The position numbers were made by a program, and so were the translations under genes. Below the pieces are notes generated by a model, which was not told where the DNA came from, searched no databases, and saw only the letters and a program-made list of their open reading frames with translations. DNA of 22,982 nucleotides, from IMG/VR virus record IMGVR_UViG_3300024519_000020, positions 1 through 22,982 of that record, one strand, 5' to 3'. Shown here piece by piece: positions 6,561 through 12,568 of this stretch (position 1 is the first letter of the stretch; each line of letters opens with the position of its first letter). This DNA is from a virus.

Positions 6561-7004
6561 ATGACACGCGTATCCTGGGAGAGCTATTTTTTGGGTATCG
6601 CAAAGCAGGTGGCGACACGGTCTACGTGCATGCGGCGCAAGGTTGGTGCCGTCATCGTCAAAGACGATCGCATCCTTGCGACTGGCTACAACGGGGCGCC
6701 TGCAGGTTTTGATCACTGTGATGAGATTGGCCGATGCAAAAAAGACTGTGCGAAAGCCCCGTCAGGAGCATATCACGACAAATGCGTCGGTGTGCATGCT
6801 GAACAAAACGCTATAGTGATGGCGGCGTACCACGGAGTATCTATTGCAGGAGGGTCGCTTTATTGCACCATTCAGCCGTGCGCGATATGTGCACGCATGC
6901 TGATCAATGCCGGGATCAGGGCGATATACCACACCGACGAATACCTGGATACCGATGCGATAGATGCGTTTATTGCGGCGGATGTGAATATCAAAAATCA
7001 CTGA
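6561..7004 (+). CDS. dCMP deaminase
   Basis: The protein has the cytidine/deoxycytidylate deaminase zinc site: HAE (79-81) with His79 as ligand and Glu81 as proton shuttle, and PCAIC (106-110) with Cys107 and Cys110. GYNGAPAGFDHC (42-53) is the standard dCMP-deaminase substrate loop, and Cys53, Cys59 and Cys63 in an insert could bind a second zinc as in T4-type enzymes. It converts dCMP to dUMP, the substrate of thymidylate synthase. No thymidylate synthase is in the window, but the next gene is a thymidylate kinase, so both raise dTTP supply. Length (147) is normal. AAGGGGAG precedes the ATG. Confidence 0.93.
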   Translation: MTRVSWESYFLGIAKQVATRSTCMRRKVGAVIVKDDRILATGYNGAPAGFDHCDEIGRCKKDCAKAPSGAYHDKCVGVHAEQNAIVMAAYHGVSIAGGSLYCTIQPCAICARMLINAGIRAIYHTDEYLDTDAIDAFIAADVNIKNH

Positions 7005-7017
7005 AAAAGGGGGAAAA

Positions 7018-7698
7018 ATGGAGAAAAAAAGAGGAAAATTTATCGTGCTTGAGGGCGTCAACGGGGCGGGAAAAACGACCCAAGCCGAACTGCTGGCGAA
7101 AAAGATAGGGAAAACTGGCAGGGATGTTGTTTGCACCAAAGAGCCTACACAATGGACGCTGCCTGGAATAATCCTGAATGGCGATTACGAGCTGATGAAA
7201 AAAGGCGATGGGATCACAATGACAAATGATGACGTCGAAGCGAATCTTTTTTTCCTTGATCGCCTGCAGCATATCCTTGATCCGCGATTAGGTATTTTGC
7301 ATATCCTGGATAGCGGTAAAGATGTCGTATGTGACCGTTTTTACTGGACATCTTATGTCTACAACGGACTTAATATTGGTTACGATAAAGCTGTGGAGCT
7401 AAACGAGATCTGCACAAAACTGCTTACCCCAGATCTGACTTTTTTTATCGATGTGCCCCCGGATGTGTGCCGCGAAAGGATCGTAAAAAGAAACGATCGC
7501 GAAAAAAATCGAACAGAAGCAGAGCTTTGCGATTTGAGAGACAGGTATTTTGACGCATTTAGCAGAAAGACCGAGTCTGATGGGCCCGTGATACAAGTAG
7601 AGTGTGGTTCTAGAGACAAAGAAGACGTTGCAGAGTTTATATCTAGTATATATACTAGATTCTGTTGCGATATGGAGAGAGGCAAAGCAATTTTTTAG
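7018..7698 (+). CDS. tmk: Thymidylate kinase
   Basis: It phosphorylates dTMP to dTDP. The P-loop is LEGVNGAGKTTQ (11-22), followed by the substrate segment NLFFLDRLQH (76-85) and the DRF motif (106-108) with the SYVYNG continuation typical of Tmk. An Arg-rich lid (KRNDREKNRTE) comes around residues 155-170. Length (226) is slightly above the usual 205-215. The last 20 residues are unusual: codons 208-214 (SSIYTRF region) are made by the 20-bp palindrome that also lies in the initiator gene, so this tail may have been added or overwritten by that element. GGGGGAAAA precedes the ATG. Stop is TAG. Confidence 0.92.
   Translation: MEKKRGKFIVLEGVNGAGKTTQAELLAKKIGKTGRDVVCTKEPTQWTLPGIILNGDYELMKKGDGITMTNDDVEANLFFLDRLQHILDPRLGILHILDSGKDVVCDRFYWTSYVYNGLNIGYDKAVELNEICTKLLTPDLTFFIDVPPDVCRERIVKRNDREKNRTEAELCDLRDRYFDAFSRKTESDGPVIQVECGSRDKEDVAEFISSIYTRFCCDMERGKAIF
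7641..7660. repeat. 20-bp perfect palindrome, copy 2
   Basis: The same 20 bases as at 2497-2516 lie near the 3' end of tmk. In both places they are in frame and encode SSIYTR. The flanks downstream (TCTTGTAACGATAT there, TCTGTTGCGATAT here) are also somewhat alike, suggesting a slightly larger element. Confidence 0.95.
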
Positions 7699-7769
7699 TT
7701 TTGGATGCGAAAAAAAGACTGTGAAGACTCAATTTTTAACCAATGAGAGAAGCAAAACGAGGAGGAAAA

Positions 7770-8081
7770 ATGAGGGGATGGTTGGTGGTTACGACGGGAG
7801 GCGAAAAAGTTTTGAACCCTGAGAAAATTTTATTTATGGAAGCGGACTCGGATAGGGCTTGTAAAATAACTATGGATAATGATGAGGAATTTTGGGTCAT
7901 CGCTACTGTCAAAGAGGTCCGGGACAGCCTTATGGAAAGCGATATGGCGTGGATTGGGGCAATTGAGCGAGCGAAAGAAGAGACAAGAACGGTGAAAATG
8001 AGTGAAGCGGAATTGACCGAGTTATTTGAGTCTGGCCGACAAGATGTAGGGCGGAGCTTTGGAGGGGAAGAAAAATGCTAA
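7770..8081 (+). CDS. Small protein with FlbD-like N-terminal half
   Basis: Residues 3-55 (LVVTTGGEKVLNPEKILFMEAD...EEFWVIATVKEVRDSL) follow the pattern of FlbD-like proteins: beta strand, LNP turn, strand, then V-x-(E/A)-x-x-x-E-(V/I). The C-terminal half (about 60-103) is helical and charged and unlike FlbD. In bacteria FlbD-like proteins act in flagellar regulation; in a phage this may simply be a small all-beta fold. An AGGAGGAAAA site fixes the ATG at 7770, not the in-frame ATG at 7743. It overlaps the holin gene by 7 bp. Function is unknown. Confidence 0.6.
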   Translation: MRGWLVVTTGGEKVLNPEKILFMEADSDRACKITMDNDEEFWVIATVKEVRDSLMESDMAWIGAIERAKEETRTVKMSEAELTELFESGRQDVGRSFGGEEKC

Positions 8082-8533
8082 CTTTGTTCGGCAGTATAAT
8101 CGGTTTCCTGACCTCGGCGATCCCGGACTTGCTTGAGCTTGTACGGGATCGCTCCGACCGGCGACATGAGCTTGCGATCATGGACAGACAGCTGGCAGCT
8201 CAAAAACAGGGGCACACGGAGCGTCTCGATGAGATCCGTATTATGGGCGATATCGCGGAGACGAAAGCGCTTTACTCACACGCCGGCACTCCGGCTGGTG
8301 TCCCCTGGGTGGATGCCATGCGTGCAGCTGTGCGGCCGGTCATAACATACTGTTTTTTTGGGCTTTTCTCAGTAGTGAAAATTGCAGGACTCTGGCAGCT
8401 GGTCAGCAGTGGTGAAGCTGTGGCCGAGGCTTTTTTAGCGATCTGGGACTCTGAGACACAAGCACTTTTCGCCGCTGTAATGAGCTTTTGGTTTGGGCAA
8501 AGGGCGTTGACGAAATTTAAGGGAGATAAATGA
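8075..8533 (+). CDS. Holin, three-TM GTA/phage type
   Basis: The 152-residue protein has a hydrophobic N-terminal helix (4-20), a charged coiled-coil-like middle (22-65), and two C-terminal membrane helices (about 87-107 and 126-142) separated by a short acidic loop. The GTPAGVPWVDAMRAAVRPVITY segment preceding TM2 is characteristic of the holin family of phages and gene-transfer agents (Holin_3TM). It would open the inner membrane to let the endolysin at 9644 out. The N terminus overlaps the FlbD-like gene and the stop overlaps the next start (ATGA), so it is part of a coupled unit. Confidence 0.85.
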   Translation: MLTLFGSIIGFLTSAIPDLLELVRDRSDRRHELAIMDRQLAAQKQGHTERLDEIRIMGDIAETKALYSHAGTPAGVPWVDAMRAAVRPVITYCFFGLFSVVKIAGLWQLVSSGEAVAEAFLAIWDSETQALFAAVMSFWFGQRALTKFKGDK

Positions 8534-9003
8534 TGGAAGAAAGAATTGACGAAATTAAATCAAAGGCATTGGATCTTGAGATCAAACGACATCAGAAAAT
8601 CATGTCAGGAGGCTATCTTAAAGGGTCTCAAGAGGATCTAAAATATTTTCATCTGGCTTCTGAAGAATTGGCGAAAGTTGCTGGCGAAAAAATGATTCCG
8701 GCATGCATCAGGCCGCCACATTTAAGACATCTCAAAATTGAGGATATATCAAAGGTCGTTTTCAGCGGATCGCTTTGCTGCTCAGCAGCAGTGCTTATCG
8801 TCAAAACGTGGGGATTGGGCAAAGATAAAGGGTTTTGTCTTGTCGCCGATGCGATTAATAAAGGCATCGTAGATCAGACATATTACGGCGACACATCTGG
8901 CGCATACTCAGTCTGCAAATTTTGTACAAAAAATTTCTATACCGTATATTTCCTTTACGACCTATTAAAAATCAAGGAGTGGGCCAATGGCAGGCATAAA
9001 TAA
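8530..9003 (+). CDS. Hypothetical protein with Cys-rich C-terminal half
   Basis: This 157-residue protein is not recognised. The N-terminal half is helical and charged; the C-terminal half has [15 protein letters not shown] and [10 protein letters not shown] (CxxC), with an extra Cys at FCLVAD. The pattern might be a metal site but is not the same as in the small Cys-rich proteins at 12 kb. Two adjacent ATG codons are present at the start; the first overlaps the holin stop. The 3' end overlaps the SSB gene by 17 bp. No membrane helix is certain, although [20 protein letters not shown] is moderately hydrophobic. Confidence 0.6.
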   Translation: MMEERIDEIKSKALDLEIKRHQKIMSGGYLKGSQEDLKYFHLASEELAKVAGEKMIPACIRPPHLRHLKIEDISKVVFSGSLCCSAAVLIVKTWGLGKDKGFCLVADAINKGIVDQTYYGDTSGAYSVCKFCTKNFYTVYFLYDLLKIKEWANGRHK

Positions 9004-9388
9004 AGTAATTCTCATCGGCAACCTGGGCAGGGACCCGGAGATCAGTTATTCCAAGCAGGGATTGGCAGTGGTAAATTTCCCAATTGCTACCAGTGAACAG
9101 TGGACTGACAAAAATACCGGAGATAGGCAGGAGAAAACAGAATGGCACAAGGTGGTTGCGTTTGGCAAACCTGCTGAGACCCTTGCGAAATATCTGTCTA
9201 AAGGGAGGCCGGTTTATATTGAAGGTCGGTTACAGACCAGAAGTTACGAAAAGGACGGGCAGACTCACTATATCACGGAAGTGGTGGTGACCGGCTTTCA
9301 GTTTTTGGGCGGCGGTGAAAAAGGTGGAACTACTCGCAAGCCTGGGTCGGGCGGTTACCACAGTCAGGATGATGATATTCCGTTTTAA
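8987..9388 (+). CDS. ssb: Single-stranded DNA-binding protein
   Basis: The OB-fold domain is clear: [19 protein letters not shown] (1-19), [23 protein letters not shown] (49-62) and [24 protein letters not shown] (78-101). A Gly-rich linker leads to the acidic tail ending DDDIPF, which binds partner proteins of replication and repair. It is 133 residues long, shorter than bacterial SSB because the linker is short, as in other phages. AAGGAG precedes the ATG. It would protect single strands formed at the origin and by the nuclease at the left edge. Confidence 0.95.
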   Translation: MAGINKVILIGNLGRDPEISYSKQGLAVVNFPIATSEQWTDKNTGDRQEKTEWHKVVAFGKPAETLAKYLSKGRPVYIEGRLQTRSYEKDGQTHYITEVVVTGFQFLGGGEKGGTTRKPGSGGYHSQDDDIPF

Positions 9389-9419
9389 CGCGTACTACTT
9401 ATTTTAACTTGGAGGGAAA

Positions 9420-9647
9420 ATGAAACTTAAAGAAGCAATAGTAAAAAGTAAAAATGATGGCGTCACAATCAGGAGACTCGCTTGGTTATGTAATCGGCAA
9501 ATACGCGATCGGCAAATTAGATATGTAAGAAAAATGGGCGAATTCCCGCCATTTTTAGCTAGGAGATCCATGCTGGGCGATTTTGTCCCATGGATGCCAT
9601 CGCCATCAGATAGGTATGCCGATGACTGGGAAGTAATTGAGCCTTGA
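9420..9647 (+). CDS. DUF2829/Tad2-like small protein, possible anti-Thoeris
   Basis: The 75-residue protein begins with KLKEAI and R-R-x-x-W and ends with the pattern FVPWMPSPSDRYADDWEVIEP (residues 55-75), which corresponds to the W-x-P-S-x-x-D-x-x-A-x-D-W ending of DUF2829 proteins. Members of that family include Tad2, which binds signal nucleotides of the Thoeris defence system and so blocks it. Whether this one binds such a ligand cannot be told from sequence. It sits between SSB and the endolysin, and its stop overlaps the TTG start of the endolysin. An AGGGAAAA site precedes the ATG. Confidence 0.7.
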   Translation: MKLKEAIVKSKNDGVTIRRLAWLCNRQIRDRQIRYVRKMGEFPPFLARRSMLGDFVPWMPSPSDRYADDWEVIEP

Positions 9648-10090
9648 GACACGCGACATCCATGGGTGTTGATCTCATCAAGCGATTTGAGGGATTTTCT
9701 CCGGCTCCGTACGTGTGTCCTGGTGGTCACGAGACGATCGGCTACGGTCACGTGATCAGAGATCGCGAGATATGGGACACGATCGATGAGCAGACAGCAA
9801 CCTTGCTGCTCATGCAGGATATTGCAGTTGCTGAGAGTGCAGTATAGCGACTGATCACTGTGCACCTGGTCGACTGCCAGTTTGACGCGCTCGTGTCTTT
9901 TGCTTACAACGTCGGCTCCGGTGCTCTCCAGAGATCGACGCTCAGGCGCAAGGCGAATCGCGGAGACCACCAGCTTGTACCGCGTGAGCTGATGCGATGG
10001 GTCAAGGCCGGTGGGCGACGGATGCTTGGGCTTGTGCGGAGACGGAGAGCCGAGGGGAAATTATACGAGGAGGGAAAATTATGGATTTAG
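9644..10090 (+). pseudogene. GH24 phage lysozyme (endolysin) split by an in-frame amber codon
   Basis: The catalytic triad Glu16-x8-Cys25-x5-Thr31 of P22-type lysozymes is complete (FEGFSPAPYVCPGGHETIGYGH). The frame then stops at TAG (9845-9847) after AESAV. The same frame resumes with RLITVHLVDCQFDALVSFAYNVG, the standard C-terminal lobe, and runs to a TAG at 10090. One C-to-T change (CAG to TAG, Q68) would explain it. So it is either a broken gene, a suppressible amber or a sequencing error. Start is TTG 9644 or ATG 9662; the TTG overlaps the previous stop. The enzyme cuts peptidoglycan once the holin opens the membrane. Confidence 0.85.
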
Positions 10091-10707
10091 ATAAGGGGCA
10101 AGAGCTAGTCTTGTGCGTTGATAGATCGGATTTGTCAAATCACTGGTTTAGCGATCGCGTGATATCTGTCGCATATCTGCACAAAATGCAACAGACGATT
10201 TTATCCGGGTGTGTATTTATCGCAAGGCGCGACGTCGAAGAAGATCCCGGCTGGAAGCAGATCATCCCCTGGGTCGTGATACAGACACCGACAAAAACAG
10301 CGATATACCAGATAGCGGGAGCCGAAAAGCGGCTGCACGATCTGTGGTCGGTGGGTATCGGAGGGCATGTGAACTCTTATGATGCGCTATGTACGTCTCG
10401 AGACGGCAAAATTATTTTAGACGATGCCATCAGGGCTGGTATGAGCCGGGAGCTGGATGAGGAGTTGCCTGGGAGACCACCCGGTGAAGAGCCTGTCTTT
10501 TGCGGTGTTATAAATGATGACAGCACAGAGACCGGCAGGCATCACCTGGGGTTGGTTTTTAAAATTGATGCGGCAGATTATAAAGGATACGCTCCAGGCG
10601 AGGAGCTAAAAAATTTTAGATTTGTTGAAACCCTTGGCTGTCAAGGGTTTTACGAGTTTGACAGCTGGTCAAAACTGTCACTGGATTTTTTCATGAGTGA
10701 AAAGTGA
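10081..10707 (+). CDS. Nudix/MutT-like predicted phosphoesterase (COG4112 type)
   Basis: The 208-residue protein follows the COG4112 pattern: an N-terminal strand, GCVFIARRDVEED, IPWVVIQT, YQI, then SVGIGGHVNSYDAL (91-103) and the Nudix-box remainder AIRAGMSRELDEELPG (116-131) with the metal-binding Glu residues. The insertion between the first Gly and RELxEE is normal for this group. Substrates for the family are not settled; Nudix enzymes hydrolyse NDP-X compounds. ATG 10081 follows AGGAGGGAAAATT, overlapping the endolysin end by 10 bp, and is preferred over 9997. The 3' end overlaps an inverted gp46 fragment. Confidence 0.75.
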   Translation: MDLDKGQELVLCVDRSDLSNHWFSDRVISVAYLHKMQQTILSGCVFIARRDVEEDPGWKQIIPWVVIQTPTKTAIYQIAGAEKRLHDLWSVGIGGHVNSYDALCTSRDGKIILDDAIRAGMSRELDEELPGRPPGEEPVFCGVINDDSTETGRHHLGLVFKIDAADYKGYAPGEELKNFRFVETLGCQGFYEFDSWSKLSLDFFMSEK

Positions 10708-10827
10708 TGTTGTGATTGCTGATTCAAACCCTTCGACACTCTCAAAATCATCATCTTTAATCGAGATATCATAGAGTCCAGAATTCTCCTGGGTCAGCTT
10801 TATGTCTATGCTTTGTTCAGTCGCCAT
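10678..10827 (-). pseudogene. Truncated Mu gp46-like baseplate protein fragment
   Basis: Read on the minus strand this is a 49-codon ORF starting at ATG 10827. It begins MATEQSIDIKLTQENSGLYDIS and continues KDDDFESVEGFESAITTSLFT, the typical N-terminal third of phage GP46 baseplate proteins, and then stops at HEKIQ. The rest (about two thirds) is missing, and it overlaps the Nudix gene 3' end by 30 bp. No ribosome site is evident. It looks like a leftover brought in by recombination in reverse orientation. A short functional peptide cannot be excluded. Confidence 0.6.
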
Positions 10828-11019
10828 CGTTAAAATATGCCAATAATATCAAGTATTTGCGTTTGAGTGTATTTTCCAACACCTCTTCCATGCGGCTGTG
10901 ATGCAGGACTGACGCGGCTCTTAGCGTTTTTTCGATTTAAGACATGGCGCATATACATGTATACACCATGAGGAGAAAGTGCGCTATACAGCATCCTCAC
11001 GCATCGATTTTCTGCGAAA
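10828..11019. other. Spacer without a supported gene
   Basis: Together with the gp46 fragment this fills the roughly 400 bp between the Nudix stop and the next promoter-led unit. A 54-codon ORF on the minus strand (10830-10994) ends just before the gp46 fragment, with no family pattern or ribosome site, so I do not call it a gene. A 12-bp palindrome TATACATGTATA lies at 10952-10963. Confidence 0.6.
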
Positions 11020-11119
11020 AAAAATAATCTTTTTACAAAAAAAAGCTTGACATTACCGGTAAGGGGTATATAATGTAGTCAAGCTCAGGGAGAGAGCGTA
11101 ACGCAAAAGGGAGTACGGA
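11020..11119 (+). promoter_or_regulatory. Promoter module copy B
   Basis: TTGACA (11047-11052), a 16-bp spacer beginning with the perfect dyad TTACCGGTAA (11053-11062), and TATAAT (11069-11074). AGCTTGAC (11044-11051) and GTCAAGCT (11078-11085) form an 8-bp inverted repeat around the core. An A-rich tract lies upstream. The leader GGGAGAGAGCGTAAC and a GGGAG ribosome site follow. It matches copies A and C almost throughout. Confidence 0.88.
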
Positions 11120-11320
11120 ATGATGAGTGGATGGATTATCAAAAAAAAAGAGACTGGATCGATCAGATCTTACATGGCTGATGACAGCACCGGTTGGAGA
11201 GTATCACAACATCACACGATTAGCACCGGATCGACTTTGGACAAACTCGGAATCACGGCAGAAAAAATCGAGGCCGCCAGAGCCGCCAGGGATAGGGTTT
11301 TGAGAGCGATCGGACAATAA
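11120..11320 (+). CDS. Hypothetical 66-residue protein
   Basis: I do not recognise this protein. It has a basic N terminus (WIIKKKETGSIRSY), a mixed middle, and an amphipathic C-terminal helix rich in Ala, Arg and Glu (KIEAARAARDRVLRAIG). No Cys and no membrane segment. Two ATG codons are adjacent (11120 and 11123); GGGAG precedes them. It is the first gene behind promoter copy B, which may mean early and high expression, and it is followed within 15 bp by a Cys-rich gene. Confidence 0.65.
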   Translation: MMSGWIIKKKETGSIRSYMADDSTGWRVSQHHTISTGSTLDKLGITAEKIEAARAARDRVLRAIGQ

Positions 11321-11334
11321 AAAAAGGGGGAACG

Positions 11335-11514
11335 ATGAATCAGGAATTGAGAGATGCCGAGACGGAGAGACATTGCCTGCATTGCAGACACCGCCAGGAT
11401 TTTGAGTCCGGCAGATATTATGATTGTAAGCGCTACTTTTGCAAACGCAATCATGATGGATTCCGATGGGAGGACATCGACCAGGCCCTTGATTGCGACG
11501 ACTACATCTACTAA
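11335..11514 (+). CDS. Small Cys-rich protein, possible zinc ribbon
   Basis: This 59-residue protein has the spacing Cys14-x2-Cys17-x13-Cys31-x4-Cys36 plus Cys54 in DCDDY at the end, with many charged and aromatic residues between. Such CxxC...C...C peptides usually bind zinc. No family is assigned. An AAGGGGGAACG site precedes the ATG, and the stop falls before a terminator-like hairpin at 11536. It is the second and last gene of the unit led by promoter copy B. Confidence 0.7.
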   Translation: MNQELRDAETERHCLHCRHRQDFESGRYYDCKRYFCKRNHDGFRWEDIDQALDCDDYIY

Positions 11515-11535
11515 ATACTTGTATTTAAAAGACAC

Positions 11536-11565
11536 TTTGCTACCGACATTCATGTCGGTAGCAAA
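11536..11565 (+). terminator. Strong hairpin ending the copy-B unit
   Basis: A perfect 13-bp stem (TTTGCTACCGACA/TGTCGGTAGCAAA) closes a TTCA loop. It is followed by only short T runs, so it is a weak or imperfect intrinsic terminator, or an RNA-end stabiliser. Copies A and C share sequence on both sides of this place, so the hairpin looks inserted into the upstream part of copy C. Confidence 0.55.
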
Positions 11566-11569
11566 TTAA

Positions 11570-11683
11570 TTCGACTATCCGAAAAAAAATAATCTTTTTT
11601 GTAAAAAAAGCTTGACATTAGCGGTAAGGGGTATATAATGTAATCAAGCTCAGGGAGAGCGTAACCAAAATGGAGGATGGAAC
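11570..11683 (+). promoter_or_regulatory. Promoter module copy C
   Basis: TTGACA (11612-11617), a 16-bp spacer with TTAGCGGTAA (one change from the copy-B dyad), TATAAT (11634-11639), then TCAAGCT pairing with AGCTTGA. The upstream GACTATCCGAAAAAAAATAA is shared with copy A. The leader carries GGAGGATGGAAC ahead of the ATG at 11684. It would drive the long unit to the terminator at 14490. Confidence 0.88.
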
Positions 11684-11911
11684 ATGAGAGCATTATCAAA
11701 AAAAGCAGTATTGTCAGCACTGAGATCAGTACCGGATGCCCGCATCATGCGCAATGGACATGTGGACTGGGACAATGACGCATACGTGCCGAGAGAGACG
11801 ATACATGAATTATCCTGGGAAGATGATGTGCTGGATGCAGTTTTTGAGGACTGCGAGGGCTCAAGGCCGGTCCGTTACTACAAAGCCAGCACTTATTTTT
11901 TAACTCATTAG
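11684..11911 (+). CDS. Hypothetical 75-residue acidic protein
   Basis: I do not recognise this protein. The N-terminal 20 residues are basic and helical (RALSKKAVLSALRSVPDARIMR); the rest is acidic with many Trp, Asp and Glu (VDWDNDAYVPRETIHELSWEDDVLDAVFEDCEG). Such acidic small phage proteins often mimic DNA or bind host enzymes, but I have no evidence for that here. GGAGGATGGAAC precedes the ATG, and it is the first gene behind promoter copy C. The stop is TAG, followed by a short hairpin and the GC hairpin copy 3. Confidence 0.65.
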   Translation: MRALSKKAVLSALRSVPDARIMRNGHVDWDNDAYVPRETIHELSWEDDVLDAVFEDCEGSRPVRYYKASTYFLTH

Positions 11912-11942
11912 ATTATCCCGCCGGACAGGCGGATTACTAACC

Positions 11943-11962
11943 GCCCCGGCTCCGGCCGGGGC
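11943..11962 (+). other. Intergenic GC hairpin, copy 3
   Basis: A perfect 8-bp stem (GCCCCGGC/GCCGGGGC) with a UCCG loop lies between the stop of the 75-residue gene and the ribosome site AAGGGGG of the next gene. No U-run follows. A smaller hairpin, CCGCC-ggaca-GGCGG, lies at 11918-11932. Confidence 0.75.
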
Positions 11963-11981
11963 ACTAAAAAAGGGGGTGGCT

Positions 11982-12152
11982 ATGAGTTACGAGGCTGTCA
12001 CATGCATGAGATGTCAAGTTTTTATTTTTGACAAATGCACACGCTACACGCCAGCTAACTACAAAGTCGACATGTACCAAAAAAATTTACAGGCCCGGAA
12101 ATCGGTCCAGGCCATCGGCTGTAAAAATTTTTTGCACCTCGACGCAAAATAA
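11982..12152 (+). CDS. Small Cys-rich protein of 56 residues
   Basis: The protein has Cys8-x2-Cys11-x7-Cys19 and Cys47 in AIGCKNF, a likely four-ligand zinc site with a long loop before the last ligand. The end (GCKNFLHLDAK) is like that of many small phage zinc proteins. No family name is given. AAGGGGGTGGCT precedes the ATG. The gene is shorter than usual annotation cut-offs and easily missed. It lies between GC hairpins copy 3 and copy 4, in the unit led by promoter copy C. Confidence 0.7.
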   Translation: MSYEAVTCMRCQVFIFDKCTRYTPANYKVDMYQKNLQARKSVQAIGCKNFLHLDAK

Positions 12153-12160
12153 TCCACACC

Positions 12161-12178
12161 GCCCCGCTTCGGCGGGGC
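12161..12178 (+). other. Intergenic GC hairpin, copy 4, UUCG loop
   Basis: A perfect 7-bp stem (GCCCCGC/GCGGGGC) closes a UUCG tetraloop. It lies after the stop at 12152 and before the AAAAAGGAGG site of the next gene. The shorter stem against copy 3 keeps full pairing, as expected for a conserved RNA structure. Confidence 0.8.
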
Positions 12179-12196
12179 TTAAAAAAGGAGGACGAC

Positions 12197-12541
12197 ATGG
12201 ACAAAAAACTTGCAGCGCTCGAAGCAGACATTGAGCGCACATCAGATATTTTGATAGGCGTGTTTGACCAAGGTGGCGAAGTGGATCTTGAGTTTTGCAG
12301 AGACAAAGCGGATGAGATTTGTCCTGAGGTTGGAACATATTGCGACACAGTGCCGCCCCGCATCTCATGCATAATAGCTGCAAAAATCGCGTACATGGAA
12401 AACGCCACGGAAGATCAATCTGATTGTGAGTTTTGCCTCATGTCTGATATGGGGGGCAAGAGCAGCTGCAACCCGAGGCTGACAAGTGATATTTTGGGTC
12501 GGATGAAGAATCTTAGGAAAAAAATTATCAAAAAAACATGA
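12197..12541 (+). CDS. Cys-rich hypothetical protein of 114 residues
   Basis: Seven cysteines occur (34, 42, 49, 58, 77, 80, 91), including DCEFC. C58-x18-C77-x2-C80-x10-C91 resembles the spacing in the proteins at 1101-1520 and 12569-12919, so they may be distant relatives with one metal site. The N terminus is a charged helix (LAALEADIERTSDILIG). A basic C-terminal tail (MKNLRKKIIKK) could bind nucleic acid. AAAAGGAGGACGAC precedes the ATG. Function unknown; a metal-binding role is inference from the Cys pattern. Confidence 0.7.
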   Translation: MDKKLAALEADIERTSDILIGVFDQGGEVDLEFCRDKADEICPEVGTYCDTVPPRISCIIAAKIAYMENATEDQSDCEFCLMSDMGGKSSCNPRLTSDILGRMKNLRKKIIKKT

Positions 12542-12568
12542 GAGCCGGCGGGGGCACAGGAGGAAATT

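Noticed and set aside
9644-10090. Genome-wide TAG recoding
   Set aside because: TAG ends several genes at sensible places (tmk, capsid, 11684 and 20604 genes), and no other gene shows an internal TAG.
10830-10994. Minus-strand 54-codon ORF next to the gp46 fragment
   Set aside because: Considered as the end of a neighbouring baseplate gene. No family pattern and no ribosome site could be seen.
11212-11569. Longer ORFs on either strand over 11335-11514
   Set aside because: They are out of frame with the small Cys-rich gene, which has a good ribosome site and a clear CxxC pattern.
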